Origin: JAQBQH01 sp035607415
Lineage (GTDB): Bacteria > Myxococcota_A > Polyangia > Palsa-1104
Direction of reading: 5' to 3'
DNA: 64,000 nucleotides
Assembly: GCA_035607415.1 (NCBI GenBank)
Contig: DATNAQ010000049.1
Location: 15,386 to 79,385 of the forward strand
Shown here in pieces: positions 51,775-63,958 of this stretch. Every line of letters begins with the position of its first letter. The first letter of the stretch is position 1. The notes beneath the pieces were generated by a model. The model searched no databases and was not told the DNA's origin. It saw only the letters and a program-made list of their open reading frames with translations. Made by a program: the position numbers and the translations under genes.

Positions 51775-54702
51775 TCAGCGGTGCTTGGCGAGCCACGCGC
51801 TCGCCTCGGCGAAGGCGTGCTTGCCGGGCGTGCCGGCGACGCCGTAGGCCTCGCGCGCCTGCGTCGCGAGCTGCACCGCGCGCGCGCGCGAGCCGGCGGC
51901 CCACTCGGCCTGTGCGAGGGCGAAGCGCACGTCGGGCGCGCTCAGCCCTTCGCCCGGCTCGTTGCCGAGAATCGCGAGCGCGCGCTCGAGCGGCGCCCGC
52001 GCCTCCGCCGGTGCGCCGCGCGCAAGCGCCACACGCCCGAGGCCATAGAGCGGTTGCACCAGCTGCGGGTGCTTCTGACCGAGCGCCTTCTCGTCGCCGG
52101 CGACGGCGCGCAAGAAAGTCTCGCGCGCCTCGCCGAGCTTGCCGAGCTGGCGCAGCGACTCGCCGACCCAGCCGGTCAGCCGTGCGCACAACGGGTGCGC
52201 CGCGCCGAGCGCCGACTCGCACATGGTGAGCCCCTCGTGAAAATCGCGCAGCGCCTCTTTGGCCTCGCCGAGCGCCAGGTCGGCCTCGCCGATGTTCGAC
52301 AGCGCGGTCACGGTCTCCTTGCCCGGCCCGATGCGCGTGCGCCAGTCGTCGAGCGCCATGCGGTACTGCACGATCGCTTCCCGGGGCCGATCGAGCTGCT
52401 GCAGCTCGCCGCCCATGTTGTTGCGGATCATCGGAAGGTCGGGATCGTGCGGGCGCGCCTTGACCAGCAGCGCCAGCGCGCTCTGATAGCCCGCGAGCGC
52501 GCGCTCGTGATCGCCGGAGTCGCCGTAGACGTCGGCCATGCCCACGCGCGCGGCGATGAGCACCGGGTTCTCCGGCCCGGCCAGCTTCTCTTCGATCTGG
52601 AGGCAGCGACGATAGGCGTCGAGCGCCTGGGGATATTCGGCCTTGAAGTAGTGGACGCTGCCGAGGTGGTAGTAGGTCTCGGCGACGGTGGTGTGCTCGG
52701 TCCCGAACAGGCGCTCCTCGATGCCGAGCGCGCGCTCCGCGTCGGCGAGCGCGTCATCGTACTTGCCTTCGCGCTCGCGCAGGCTCGAGCGCGTCGAGTA
52801 GAGGACGCCGAGGATCTCGTCCTTCTTCGACAGCTGGCCGGCGAGCGCCTCGGCGACGTCGGCCCAGCGATCGCCCTCGGCGTACTTGGCCTGGCGCGTA
52901 CCGGCGGCGATGATGAGGTCGGTCGCCGCGCGCGCCGCCGCCTCCTCGTGACGTCCGGCGAGCGCCGCCAGGTAGGCGCGCTCGAGGATGCGCGCCGACT
53001 CGGCGAAGTCGCCCTTGAGGCCCACGAGGTGCCCGATGCGGAGGTCGGCCTCGGCTTCGATGGGCGGGTACTTCAGCTTCTGCGCCTCGGCGAGCGCGCT
53101 GCGCCCGAGGCGCAGCCCTTCGTCGTACTTCGCGGCCAGCTCGAGCGCGTTGGCGCGGGCCAGCTGCGCGCGGATCTCGTCGACGCGATGGGCGGCGGCC
53201 GGATCGCGCGGTGGCGGGATCGGCGCGCGCAGCGCCGCGGCGTCGGCGCAGGTCGACAGCGCCGGCAGCGACTGCGCGGCCTCGGAGGCGCGCCCGACCA
53301 GCGCCGGATCGGCCGACGCGAACAGCTCGCCGAGCGTCTTCATGGCGGTGCGCCGATCGTCGAGACAGCTCATGCGCAGATCGAGCAGCTCCTGCGACTG
53401 CTCGCCGCGCACGCGCGTCGCCTCGCAGGCGTCGACGTGCATCGCCACCCAGGCGCGGCGGTAGTCGTCGAACGCGCGCTCGACGGTGGCGAGCGCCGCC
53501 TCGGCGTAGGGCAGGCCGCTCGCCTTGAACGCCGCGCGCACCTCGGCGCGGCGCGCGTCGTCCCAGACGCCGTCGAGCTCCTTGGCGGCGCCGGCGCATC
53601 CGGCCACGCGCTGCCGGTGTAGGACGCCGACGGTGACGGCGACCGAGCCGAGCACCGCGACGATGGCGGCGGCGCGCCACAGGCGCTGTCGCTTCAGCGC
53701 CGGATCGGCCCGCAGCGCGGCCAGGAGCTCCGCCATCGACGGCCAGCGATCGGCCGGCCGCTCGCCGAGGCCGCGCACGAGCGCCGCGCGCAGCCAACGC
53801 GGCACGGTGGCGCGCGGCGGCGGATCGGCGAGCCTCCACGCCTCGTCGGCGGCTTCGTCGGCGGTGCGCGGATAGGGATAGTTGCCGTAGAGCGCGTGAT
53901 AGAGCGCGACGCAGAAGCTGAACTGATCGGCGCGCGCGTCCGCCTTCTGCCCGCGCCCCTGCTCGGGCGCCATGAAGCGCGGCGTGCCGATGACCGCGTC
54001 CGAGCGCGTCAGCGGCGTGGCCAGCATGTTGGCGGCGCCGCCCGAAGTTTGCGACGGCGGCGCCGGCGTCGGCGTGACCAGCGGCGGCAGCTCACGCCGC
54101 GGCTGCGTCACCTCGGCCTTGGCGCTCGGCCGATCGTCGACGGTGGCTTCGCCCGTGACGTCGAGCTCACTCGGATCGAGGCGCGGCCGCGGCGCCGACA
54201 CGTGCCCATCGGCCGCGTCGGCGTCGCGCGCCAGCCCGAAGTCGAGCACGCGCACGCGCCCGTCGTTGCCCACGAGCACGTTGTCCGGCTTGAAGTCGCG
54301 GTGCACCAGCCCGGCGCGATGCGCGGCGGCCAGCCCCTCGCCGGCGGCGAGGAAGGCGTCGAGGATCTCGCGCGGCCGTCGCGGCTTGTCGCGCAGCCAC
54401 GCGCGCAGCGTCTTGCCCTCGACGAAGTCCATGGCGATGAACACCACGCCGCGGAAGGTGCCGACGTCGTGCACGGCGATGACGTTGGGATGTTGCAGGC
54501 GCGCCAACGCTTGCGCCTCGCGCAGCAGGCGATCCCGCTTGGCGCTCGACGCCTCGTCGTCGTCGGCGGCGACGAGCTTGATGGCGATCGGGCGATCGAG
54601 CTCCGGATCGTACGCGCGATAGACGACGCCCATCCCGCCCTGCCCGATGCGATCGATGACGACATAGCGGCCGACGCACGTGCCGCGCGCGAGCTCGTCC
54701 AT
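51775..54702 (-). CDS. Ser/Thr protein kinase with TPR sensor tail (975 aa)
   Basis: 975 residues. Kinase domain 10-330: GQGGMGVVYRAYD, PIAIKLVAAD, HRDFKPDNVLV (HRD with Phe for Leu/Val), VLDFGLARDAD, GTPRFMAPEQ. A Pro/Thr-rich insert of about 60 residues sits before the APE motif. A transmembrane helix (about 345-362, AAIVAVLGSVAVTVGVL) is followed by about 550 residues of TPR units (YYHLGSVHYFKAEYPQALDAYRRCLQIEEKL). Large membrane kinases of this design are abundant in myxobacteria. It precedes the smaller kinase by 23 bp. Confidence 0.94.
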   Translation of the reverse strand: MDELARGTCVGRYVVIDRIGQGGMGVVYRAYDPELDRPIAIKLVAADDDEASSAKRDRLLREAQALARLQHPNVIAVHDVGTFRGVVFIAMDFVEGKTLRAWLRDKPRRPREILDAFLAAGEGLAAAHRAGLVHRDFKPDNVLVGNDGRVRVLDFGLARDADAADGHVSAPRPRLDPSELDVTGEATVDDRPSAKAEVTQPRRELPPLVTPTPAPPSQTSGGAANMLATPLTRSDAVIGTPRFMAPEQGRGQKADARADQFSFCVALYHALYGNYPYPRTADEAADEAWRLADPPPRATVPRWLRAALVRGLGERPADRWPSMAELLAALRADPALKRQRLWRAAAIVAVLGSVAVTVGVLHRQRVAGCAGAAKELDGVWDDARRAEVRAAFKASGLPYAEAALATVERAFDDYRRAWVAMHVDACEATRVRGEQSQELLDLRMSCLDDRRTAMKTLGELFASADPALVGRASEAAQSLPALSTCADAAALRAPIPPPRDPAAAHRVDEIRAQLARANALELAAKYDEGLRLGRSALAEAQKLKYPPIEAEADLRIGHLVGLKGDFAESARILERAYLAALAGRHEEAAARAATDLIIAAGTRQAKYAEGDRWADVAEALAGQLSKKDEILGVLYSTRSSLREREGKYDDALADAERALGIEERLFGTEHTTVAETYYHLGSVHYFKAEYPQALDAYRRCLQIEEKLAGPENPVLIAARVGMADVYGDSGDHERALAGYQSALALLVKARPHDPDLPMIRNNMGGELQQLDRPREAIVQYRMALDDWRTRIGPGKETVTALSNIGEADLALGEAKEALRDFHEGLTMCESALGAAHPLCARLTGWVGESLRQLGKLGEARETFLRAVAGDEKALGQKHPQLVQPLYGLGRVALARGAPAEARAPLERALAILGNEPGEGLSAPDVRFALAQAEWAAGSRARAVQLATQAREAYGVAGTPGKHAFAEASAWLAKHR

Positions 54703-54717
54703 CTCCCTTGGACGATA

Positions 54718-55809
54718 TCAGGTTGCCGGGTCGGGTGCTGCGCGCGGTGCCCAGGCGGGGTCGAGCGCGCGCCACCACGGCTCGACGCCGTCGACGCGCG
54801 CCGGCTCCACCGCGGCGCCGAGGCGCGGCATCACCAACTGCGCGCCGCGCGCGGGCGCGAGGCGGACGAGCGTCTCGGCGGGATCGTCCCACGCGTGAAT
54901 GGCGAGGTTGAACGTGCCCCAGTGGACCGGCAGAAACGCGCCGCCGCCGAGGAGCCGGTGGGCCTCGAGCGCGTTCTCGGGGCCGAGGTGGATCTCGCCC
55001 CAGCTCGGGTGGAAGGCGCCGACCTCGAGCATGACGAGGTCGAACGGGCCGAGGCGCGCGGCGATGTCGGCGTACTCCGGCGTCAGGCCCGTGTCGCCGC
55101 TGAAGAAGAAGGCGTGGCGCGGCCCGCGCACGGCGAACGACGACCACAGCGTGAGATTTCGCGCCAGGCCGCGGCCCGAGAAGTGGCGCGACGGCCCCGC
55201 GGTGATGGCGACCTCGGCGCCGGCGCGGCGCGACGTCAGCGTCGCCGTCTCCCACCAGTCGAGCTCGACGATGCGCTCGGGCGCGATGCCCCAGCTCTCG
55301 AGGTGCGCGCCGACGCCGAGCGAGGTGTAGAAAGGCACGTCGCTGCCGGCGAGCGCGAGGATGGTCGGGTAATCGAGATGGTCGTAGTGATCGTGCGAGA
55401 CGATCACCGCGTCGAGCGCGGGCAGCGCGTCGAGCGCGACCGGCACCGGCTGGAAGCGCCTGGGCCCGGCGACGCGGGACGGCGAGGCGCGCTCGCCCCA
55501 GACCGGGTCGGTGAGGATGTGGAGGCCGTCGATCTCGACGAGCACCGTCGAGTGGCCGAGCCAGGTGGCGCGTAGGCCGCTCTCGGGCGCGTGCGCCCAG
55601 GCGGCTCGCGGGTCGACCGAGGGCAGGGGGCCCGGCGGCTTGCGGCGCTGGCCGCCGAAAAAGTACTCACCGACGGTGCCCCAGGCGTTGCCCTTCATCA
55701 CCGGCGTCCGCGCCACGGTGTTGCGGAAGTTGCCGTCGACGAAGCGGGGCGACCCGAGGACGCGCTCCCGGCGGGCTCCCGACACCTTGGCTCCGAACGG
55801 GGACGGCAT
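54718..55809 (-). CDS. Metallo-beta-lactamase-fold hydrolase (NAPE-PLD/UlaG-like)
   Basis: 363 residues, no signal. The MBL-fold sites are WLGHSTVLVEIDGLHILTDPVWGERASPS, the SHDHYDHLD metal motif (HxHxDH), GPSRHFSGRG, FSGDTGLTP and LPVHWGTFNLA. This combination is typical of N-acylphosphatidylethanolamine phospholipase D-like and UlaG-like hydrolases. The substrate in bacteria is mostly unknown, perhaps a phospholipid. It lies 16 bp downstream of the kinase start on the same strand, in the opposite order, and is divergent from the RRM gene. Confidence 0.92.
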   Translation of the reverse strand: MPSPFGAKVSGARRERVLGSPRFVDGNFRNTVARTPVMKGNAWGTVGEYFFGGQRRKPPGPLPSVDPRAAWAHAPESGLRATWLGHSTVLVEIDGLHILTDPVWGERASPSRVAGPRRFQPVPVALDALPALDAVIVSHDHYDHLDYPTILALAGSDVPFYTSLGVGAHLESWGIAPERIVELDWWETATLTSRRAGAEVAITAGPSRHFSGRGLARNLTLWSSFAVRGPRHAFFFSGDTGLTPEYADIAARLGPFDLVMLEVGAFHPSWGEIHLGPENALEAHRLLGGGAFLPVHWGTFNLAIHAWDDPAETLVRLAPARGAQLVMPRLGAAVEPARVDGVEPWWRALDPAWAPRAAPDPAT

Positions 55810-55880
55810 AAGAATGAGATGAGGGATCGAGTCGTTCGGTTTCCTGGTACACTATTCGGTGGTAGAGCGAGGAGCCCTTC

Positions 55881-56216
55881 ATGTCAGGTAAGCGTCTGTA
55901 CGTAGGTAATCTTTCATTCAACACGACCGAGGACACGTTGCGCGCGGCGTTCGAGCAGAACGGCGGCAAGGTGGTCGAAGTCAAGATCGTGACCGACCGT
56001 GACACTGGGCGGCCTCGCGGCTTTGGCTTCGTCGAGATGTCGAGCGCCGAGGAGGCGCAGGCTGCCATCTCCCAGTGGGATGGGCAGCAGCTCGACGGGC
56101 GCAATCTGAAGGTGAACGAAGCGCAGGAGCGCAGCGGCGGCGGCGGCGGCGGCGGCGGGGGTGGTGGCCGCGGCGGCGGTGGTCGCGGCGGCGGCGGCGG
56201 TCGCGGGCGCTACTAA
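55881..56216 (+). CDS. RRM RNA-binding protein with Gly/Arg tail
   Basis: 111 residues. One RRM at 4-82 with RNP2 LYVGNLSF and RNP1 RGFGFVEM, followed by a Gly-rich tail with RGG repeats. These bacterial RRM proteins resemble cold-induced Rbp proteins of cyanobacteria and myxobacteria and bind single-stranded RNA. ATG 55881 has a GCGAGGAG ribosome site. TACACT (55848-55853) may be its -10. It converges on the monooxygenase gene with overlapping stops (56213-56216). Confidence 0.93.
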   Translation: MSGKRLYVGNLSFNTTEDTLRAAFEQNGGKVVEVKIVTDRDTGRPRGFGFVEMSSAEEAQAAISQWDGQQLDGRNLKVNEAQERSGGGGGGGGGGGRGGGGRGGGGGRGRY

Positions 56217-57706
56217 GCGCCTGCGCGGCGCGTGTCCCCGCCGAGCTCGTGATATTCGCGCGGGTCGAAGCGGGTCACGCGCCGCTTGAAGGATAGGGTC
56301 GTGCCCGGCCACAACGTGGAGTTGCGACCGGTGCGGTCGAGGTACCAGCTCGAGCAGCCGCCGGTGGTCCACACCGTGTTGCGCATGCGTGTGTCCACGT
56401 CTGCGAGGAACTCGGCCTGCGCGTCGGCGCGCGGTTCGACGACGGCACCGGGGCGCGCCGCGAGGTGACGTAGCGCGCCGAGCACGTGCTCGATCTGGTG
56501 CTCGATCATGAGCACGACCGAGGTGTGCCCGAGCCCGGTGTTGGGCCCGAGCAGGAAGAAGAAGTTGGGGAAGCCGTGCACGGCGAGCCCGAGGTGCGCG
56601 AACGGGCTGCCGGCCCATAGCTCGTCGAGCGTGCGGCCGTCGCGCCCGCGCACGTGGCGGCCGAAGGGCATCTCGGTCACCTGGAAGCCGGTGCCGCAAA
56701 TGATGGCGTCGACGGCGCGCTCGCGGCCGTCGGCGCTGACGATGCCGTGCGGCGTGACCTCGACGATGGCGTCGGTGACGAGCTCGACGTTGGGCTGGGT
56801 CAGCGCCGGCAGGTAGTCGTCGCTGACGAGCACGCGCTTGCAGCCGAGGCGATACGACGGGGTCAGGCGCGCGCGCAGCGCCGGATCGGGCACCTGCGCG
56901 GCGAGGTGCTGCCGGGCGAGGCGCTCGGCGAGCGGCGACAGGCGCGGGTGCAGGAAGGTGACGGCGATGAGCTCGCGCCGCACGAAGAGCGTGGCGCGCT
57001 CGAGGCGCTGCACGAAGGGCACGCGGCGCATGAGGCGCTTCTGCCGCGGCGTGAAGGCGAAGTCGTTGCGCGGGACGATCCACGGCGGCGTGCGCTGATA
57101 GAGGTGCAGCCGGCCGACGCGCGGTTGGATCTGCGGCACGAACTGGATCGCCGAGGCGCCCGTGCCGATGACGGCGACGCGGCTGCCGTCGAACGGGAAG
57201 TCGTGGTTCCAGCGCGCCGAGTGGAACAGGCGGCCGGCGAAGCGATCGAGCCCCGGCAGGCGCGGATACGACGGCTCGGAGAGGGCGCCGACGGCGCCGA
57301 CGAACACGTCGGCGGTGAAGCGGCCGCGCGAGGTGTCGAGGACCCAGACGCGCGCGCCCTCGTCCCACGCGGCGGCGCGGAGCTCGTGTCCGAAGCGCAG
57401 GTGGGGCAACACGCCGAAGCGCTCGGTGCAGCGCCGGAGGTAGGCGTGGATCTCGGCGGCGGGCGAGTAGGCGCGGCTCCAGTCGGGGTTGGGGGCGAAG
57501 CTGAAGGAATAGAGGTGCGACTGCACGTCGCAGGCGCAGCCCGGGTAGGTGTTGTCGCGCCAGACGCCGCCGACGTCGTCGGCGCGCTCGAAGACGAGGA
57601 AGTCCTCGATGCCCGACTGCCGCAGGCGGATGGCGAGGCCAAGGCCGCCGAAGCCGCTGCCGGCGATGGCGACGTGGACGTGGCGGGCGTCGGCCTTCGG
57701 AGTCAT
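56213..57706 (-). CDS. Flavin-dependent monooxygenase (Baeyer-Villiger type)
   Basis: 497 residues. FAD GxGxxG at 15-21 (AGSGFGG), the Baeyer-Villiger fingerprint FAGRLFHSARWNHDFPF, and NADPH GxGxxA (VIGTGASA). Class B flavin monooxygenases convert ketones to esters or lactones. The fingerprint ends WN rather than WP, so a related N- or S-oxidation is possible. RBS GGGAGGA precedes ATG 57706. It is divergent from a TetR gene across four phased GGTACC sites, so that regulator probably represses it. Confidence 0.92.
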   Translation of the reverse strand: MTPKADARHVHVAIAGSGFGGLGLAIRLRQSGIEDFLVFERADDVGGVWRDNTYPGCACDVQSHLYSFSFAPNPDWSRAYSPAAEIHAYLRRCTERFGVLPHLRFGHELRAAAWDEGARVWVLDTSRGRFTADVFVGAVGALSEPSYPRLPGLDRFAGRLFHSARWNHDFPFDGSRVAVIGTGASAIQFVPQIQPRVGRLHLYQRTPPWIVPRNDFAFTPRQKRLMRRVPFVQRLERATLFVRRELIAVTFLHPRLSPLAERLARQHLAAQVPDPALRARLTPSYRLGCKRVLVSDDYLPALTQPNVELVTDAIVEVTPHGIVSADGRERAVDAIICGTGFQVTEMPFGRHVRGRDGRTLDELWAGSPFAHLGLAVHGFPNFFFLLGPNTGLGHTSVVLMIEHQIEHVLGALRHLAARPGAVVEPRADAQAEFLADVDTRMRNTVWTTGGCSSWYLDRTGRNSTLWPGTTLSFKRRVTRFDPREYHELGGDTRRAGA

Positions 57707-57742
57707 CGGGTCCTCCCTCGCTGCTCACTGCTCACTGGTGCT

Positions 57743-57800
57743 GGTACGGATCAGCACCATACTGGTACCAACGGGTACCAATGTGGTACCATCCGGTACC
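57743..57800. promoter_or_regulatory. Operator array of phased GGTACC palindromes (TetR/monooxygenase)
   Basis: GGTACC occurs at 57764, 57774, 57785 and 57795 (steps of 10, 11, 10 bp), with GGTACG at 57743 two turns further out. All face the same side of the helix. The array ends directly before the TetR ATG at 57803 and lies 37-100 bp upstream of the monooxygenase start, so one or more TetR dimers could bind cooperatively. Confidence 0.65.
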
Positions 57801-57802
57801 AA

Positions 57803-58468
57803 ATGCAAGCGCAAACGAGAAACCTGTTGTCGTCGCCGCGGTTGCAGCTCATTGAAGGGCTGTGCGCCGCCGTCGAGGCGCGCGGGCTGGCGGCGACGCG
57901 CATCGCCGACATCGTGCGCCACGCCCGCGTCTCCAAGCGCACCTTCTACGAGCACTTCGCCGACAAGGAGGCGTGCTTCGTCGAGGCCTATCGCGAGATG
58001 GCGCGGCAGACCATGGAAGAGATCGCCGCCACCGTCGACGTGGGCGCGCCCTGGCAGCAGCAGATCGCGACCGCGCTGCGCGCCTACTTCACCGCGCTCG
58101 ACGCGCGGCCCAAGCTGACCCGCGCCTTCTTCCTCGAGATCCACGTGGCCGGGGCGCGCGCGCTGGCGCTGCGGCGCGAGGTGCTCGAGCGCTTCGCCGA
58201 GCTCACCGGCCGCTTCGTCACGCTCGCGCGCGGGCAGCATCCCGAGCTGCGCCCCTTGACGCCGCTCATGGCGACGGCGATCGTCGGCGCCATCAACGAG
58301 CTGATGCTGCTCAAGGCGGAGCGGGCCATGCGCATGAACGAGCTGCTCGAGACGGCGGTCACGCTGGTGACGACGATGGTGGCGCCGACGGCGACCGCGC
58401 GATCGGCGGCGTCGACCACACCGCGCAGCCCATCGCGCAGCTCCTCGGCCGCGCGGAGCCGGCGATGA
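57803..58468 (+). CDS. TetR-family transcriptional regulator
   Basis: 221 residues from ATG 57803. N-terminal helix-turn-helix (LIEGLCAAVEARGLAATRIADIVRHARVSKRTFYEHFADKEACFVEAYREM) followed by a helical ligand-binding domain and a Ser/Arg-rich tail. It probably represses the divergent Baeyer-Villiger monooxygenase through the GGTACC array. The stop overlaps the next gene by ATGA. Confidence 0.92.
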   Translation: MQAQTRNLLSSPRLQLIEGLCAAVEARGLAATRIADIVRHARVSKRTFYEHFADKEACFVEAYREMARQTMEEIAATVDVGAPWQQQIATALRAYFTALDARPKLTRAFFLEIHVAGARALALRREVLERFAELTGRFVTLARGQHPELRPLTPLMATAIVGAINELMLLKAERAMRMNELLETAVTLVTTMVAPTATARSAASTTPRSPSRSSSAARSRR

Positions 58469-58806
58469 CCGGCGCCGCCTTCCGCAAGCTGGCGCTCTCG
58501 CTGCCCGAGGCCGTCGAGGCGCCGCACTTCGACCGCGCGTCGTTTCGCGTCGGCAAGAAGATCTTCGCCACCATGACCGCCGCCGGCGAGGAAGCGATGG
58601 TGCGCGTCGCGCCCCGGCAGAAGCTCTACGGCCTCATCGACAAGCAGCCCGACGTCTTCTTCAGCTACGGCGGCTGGACCGAGCGCAACGGCTCGCTCGG
58701 CATCCACCTCGCCAAGGCCGACGCCGCCCAGCTGCGCCCGCTCCTCGTCGATTCGTGGCGCCACGTCGCCGGCAAGCGCGCGCGGTCGAAGTTGACTTCC
58801 CTGTAA
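58465..58806 (+). CDS. MmcQ/YjbR-family protein
   Basis: 113 residues from ATG 58465, overlapping the TetR stop. MmcQ/YjbR proteins have the pattern FRKLALSLPEAVEAPHFDRASFRVGKKIFATM and the C-terminal LVDSWRHVAGKR. They adopt a CyaY-like DNA-binding-fold of poorly understood function. Overlap suggests co-translation with TetR. Full family length. Confidence 0.9.
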   Translation: MTGAAFRKLALSLPEAVEAPHFDRASFRVGKKIFATMTAAGEEAMVRVAPRQKLYGLIDKQPDVFFSYGGWTERNGSLGIHLAKADAAQLRPLLVDSWRHVAGKRARSKLTSL

Positions 58807-58827
58807 AACCGACTACACCGAAGGGCC

Positions 58828-60129
<1,302 letters not shown>

Positions 60130-60279
60130 TCTCGTCGGCATCGTGCCCGGCCCGCAGCCGCGCAACGACGACGACCTCTAGCCAGGATGTAGCCAGGTAA
60201 GCCGACCGATAGAACGTCCCAGATCTGACGCTTTGTAAAGGTCGGACCACCTCGCGGGCGCGGTGCTATGCTGCCGTTC

Positions 60280-61815
<1,536 letters not shown>

Positions 61816-61841
61816 CGCGCACCTCGCTCCCGGCGCCGCCG

Positions 61842-63179
61842 CTACGGATGGCGGTACATGATGAGGCCGCCGTAGCCGACGGACCACACTTCGCCCGTCG
61901 CCGGATCGCCGCCGACGCCTTGCAGGATCTGCGGCGCCGTCGCCACCACGTTCCACGTCGCGCCGTGATCGGTCGACTCCTCGATGACGCTGCCGACGAC
62001 GAACGCGTCGGCGTCCGGCGTCGACCACACGGCCCAGAGCTCGGTCGCGGTGGTGAGCTGCGCCGTCCAGGTGGCCCCATGATCGGTCGAGTGCCACAGC
62101 GTCGACGACGACCCGGTCGAGTTCATCGACGGGATCCACACGTCCGTCGACGAGCCCCAGCCGTATTGGAGGTAGTCGGTGGTGCCGCTCGTCTGCTTGT
62201 CGAAGCCGACGGACGCCGAGCCGTGCATGATCGTGCCGCTGCCGCCGAACAGGTAGACATCGCTCGCGCTGGTGCCCCAGACGCAGTTGATCGGGTTCGA
62301 GTTGCCGAAGGTCGTCGACACCTGCGAGAAGCTCGAGCCCGTCGTCGAGTGCACGAGCACGCCGCTGTCGCCCGAGACGTAGACGTCGTTCGCGCTCGTT
62401 CCCCAGATGTCGTAGTACGGCGTCTGTCCGGTGCCGACGTTGGTCCAGCTCGTGCCGCCGTTGGTCGTGCGCAGGATGGTGCCGCGCAGGCCGACGGCCC
62501 AGACGTTCATCGCGTCGACGCCCCAGACCGCCTCGAGGTCCTGGGTCGTGCCTGCGTTGAGCCGCTTCCAGGTCGTGCCGCTGTCGGTGGTCTTGAGGAT
62601 CACGCCGCCGGTCGTGTCGTGAACGCCGACGGCATAGACGACGCCGTTGCCGGCGGCCCAGGCCTGATAGAGCGTCGTGGTCACGCCGCTGGTTTGCGTG
62701 ACGAACGGCGGGAGCCCGCCGCCGCCGCCCGTGCCGCCGGTGCCGCCGCCGCCCGCGCCGCCGGTGCCGCCGCCGCCCATGTCGCCGACGCCGAGCGTGT
62801 CGATCGCCGGCGCGCTCAGCGCGACGCTGACGCAGGCGCGCTGGCCGGGCGTGAAGACATCGGCCTGGCAGGCGCTGCCGATGAACGTGCCGCCGGCGTC
62901 GAACGCGTGGAGCACGACGACGTAGTTGCCGGCGGGGAGCTGCAGCGTCGTGCCGGCGTTTCCGTCGAGGTGGCGGCTGACGATCGGATCGGGCGCGCCG
63001 GCGGCGATGTCGTTGCCGTCGCACGCGGCGTTGGCGTCGTAGACATCGACGTCGATCGCGGCCGCTTGCGCGGCGAGGCTTTGCATGTCGAGGGAGAGGG
63101 CGGGGCAGCCGTCGCCGCCGCCGCAACCAAGGACGGCCGCGCTCGTGAGCACGACGACAGAGCACAACGCTAGACGCAT
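61842..63179 (-). CDS. Lipoprotein with BNR/YCF48-like propeller repeats
   Basis: 445 residues. Lipobox SAAVLGC near 19. Residues about 30-130 are a small beta domain, then a GGTGG linker, then several blades with the BNR/Asp-box-like pattern (ILKTTDSGTTWKRL, ILRTTNGGTSWTNV, LVHSTTGSSFSQV, LWHSTDHGATWTAQ, ESTDHGATWNVV), each ending SxDxGxTW-like. This is the photosystem-assembly YCF48/Asp-box propeller class. It is an extracellular or outer-membrane sensor-like lipoprotein. Ligand unknown. Confidence 0.88.
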   Translation of the reverse strand: MRLALCSVVVLTSAAVLGCGGGDGCPALSLDMQSLAAQAAAIDVDVYDANAACDGNDIAAGAPDPIVSRHLDGNAGTTLQLPAGNYVVVLHAFDAGGTFIGSACQADVFTPGQRACVSVALSAPAIDTLGVGDMGGGGTGGAGGGGTGGTGGGGGLPPFVTQTSGVTTTLYQAWAAGNGVVYAVGVHDTTGGVILKTTDSGTTWKRLNAGTTQDLEAVWGVDAMNVWAVGLRGTILRTTNGGTSWTNVGTGQTPYYDIWGTSANDVYVSGDSGVLVHSTTGSSFSQVSTTFGNSNPINCVWGTSASDVYLFGGSGTIMHGSASVGFDKQTSGTTDYLQYGWGSSTDVWIPSMNSTGSSSTLWHSTDHGATWTAQLTTATELWAVWSTPDADAFVVGSVIEESTDHGATWNVVATAPQILQGVGGDPATGEVWSVGYGGLIMYRHP

Positions 63180-63266
63180 GGATTTCCCAGACGTCAGCGT
63201 AGCGGAACAGCGCTATTTTTGACTGTATGCGCGCTGACGCGTGTGCGTACGGCGCGTACGTCGGAG

Positions 63267-63464
63267 CTATTTCGGCGGCGGCTCTTCGGAGACGCGCATG
63301 CTCGAGACGATGGCGCCGACGAAGGCGAGGACCGCGATGATGGCCACGCCCCAGAGGAACGTGCCGGCGGCCGACGGCGCGCGCTCGAGATACAGGCTGA
63401 CATCGCGCGCGGCGTGGTGCGCCGCTTCGGGAGCTTCGGGGGACCACAGAACGCTGAGCAACAT
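63267..63464 (-). CDS. Small membrane protein
   Basis: 65 residues from ATG 63464 behind AGGAGG. Soluble N-terminus (MLLSVLWSPEAPEAAHHAARDVSLYLERAPS) and one transmembrane helix (GTFLWGVAIIAVLAFVGAIVSSM), then RVSEEPPPK. It starts 36 bp after the SnoaL-like gene. No known family. Confidence 0.68.
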   Translation of the reverse strand: MLLSVLWSPEAPEAAHHAARDVSLYLERAPSAAGTFLWGVAIIAVLAFVGAIVSSMRVSEEPPPK

Positions 63465-63500
63465 CGTGGGACGACCTCCTGCGCGAGACCCTAGCACACG

Positions 63501-63932
63501 TTACGAAGAAGTGTGATCGAGGATGATGCGCCAACCGTCGCCCGTCCGGTGCAGCGTCAAGCTGAACCAGCCGCCGACGGGGCCACCGGCAGAAGCGTCG
63601 CGGGCGAGCGCCCAGTGGCCCACCGCGAGGGCGAAGCCGGCGCCGAGCGGGCGCACCTCGAGGTCGCCGAAGGTGAGGTGGCCCATGCGCGCGCGGTCGC
63701 CGTATTTGGCGCGGTACATGGCGGCGATGGCGTCGAAGCCGCGCAGCGGCGCCTTGCCGCCGATCATGGTCGTGGTGACGGCGCGCTCGTAGCCGGAGAG
63801 GTAGCCGTCGAGATCGCCGCGGTTCCAGGCGGCGGCCTGGCGCTGAATCTCGGCGCGCACGTCGGCGGCGTCGTCGGCGCGCGCGGGCGACGGCGCGAAC
63901 AGCATGAGGGCGCAGGCGAGCAGGGTTCGCAT
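63501..63932 (-). CDS. Secreted SnoaL/DUF4440-like protein
   Basis: 143 residues from ATG 63932. Signal peptide (TLLACALMLFAPSPARA). The mature part is an NTF2/SnoaL-like domain: ADVRAEIQRQAAAWNRGDLDGYLSGYE, GFDAIAAMYRAKYGD, GHWALARD, GWFSLTLHRTGDGWRIILDHTS. This matches DUF4440-type ketosteroid isomerase-like folds. Substrate unknown. Confidence 0.85.
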   Translation of the reverse strand: MRTLLACALMLFAPSPARADDAADVRAEIQRQAAAWNRGDLDGYLSGYERAVTTTMIGGKAPLRGFDAIAAMYRAKYGDRARMGHLTFGDLEVRPLGAGFALAVGHWALARDASAGGPVGGWFSLTLHRTGDGWRIILDHTSS

Positions 63933-63958
63933 GCGGCGAGGATACGACGGCGCGCGGC

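Noticed and set aside
57743..57800. CRISPR-like repeats (GGTACC, 10-bp steps)
   Set aside because: Repeats are 6 bp with 4-5 bp gaps and no cas genes; they fit an operator.
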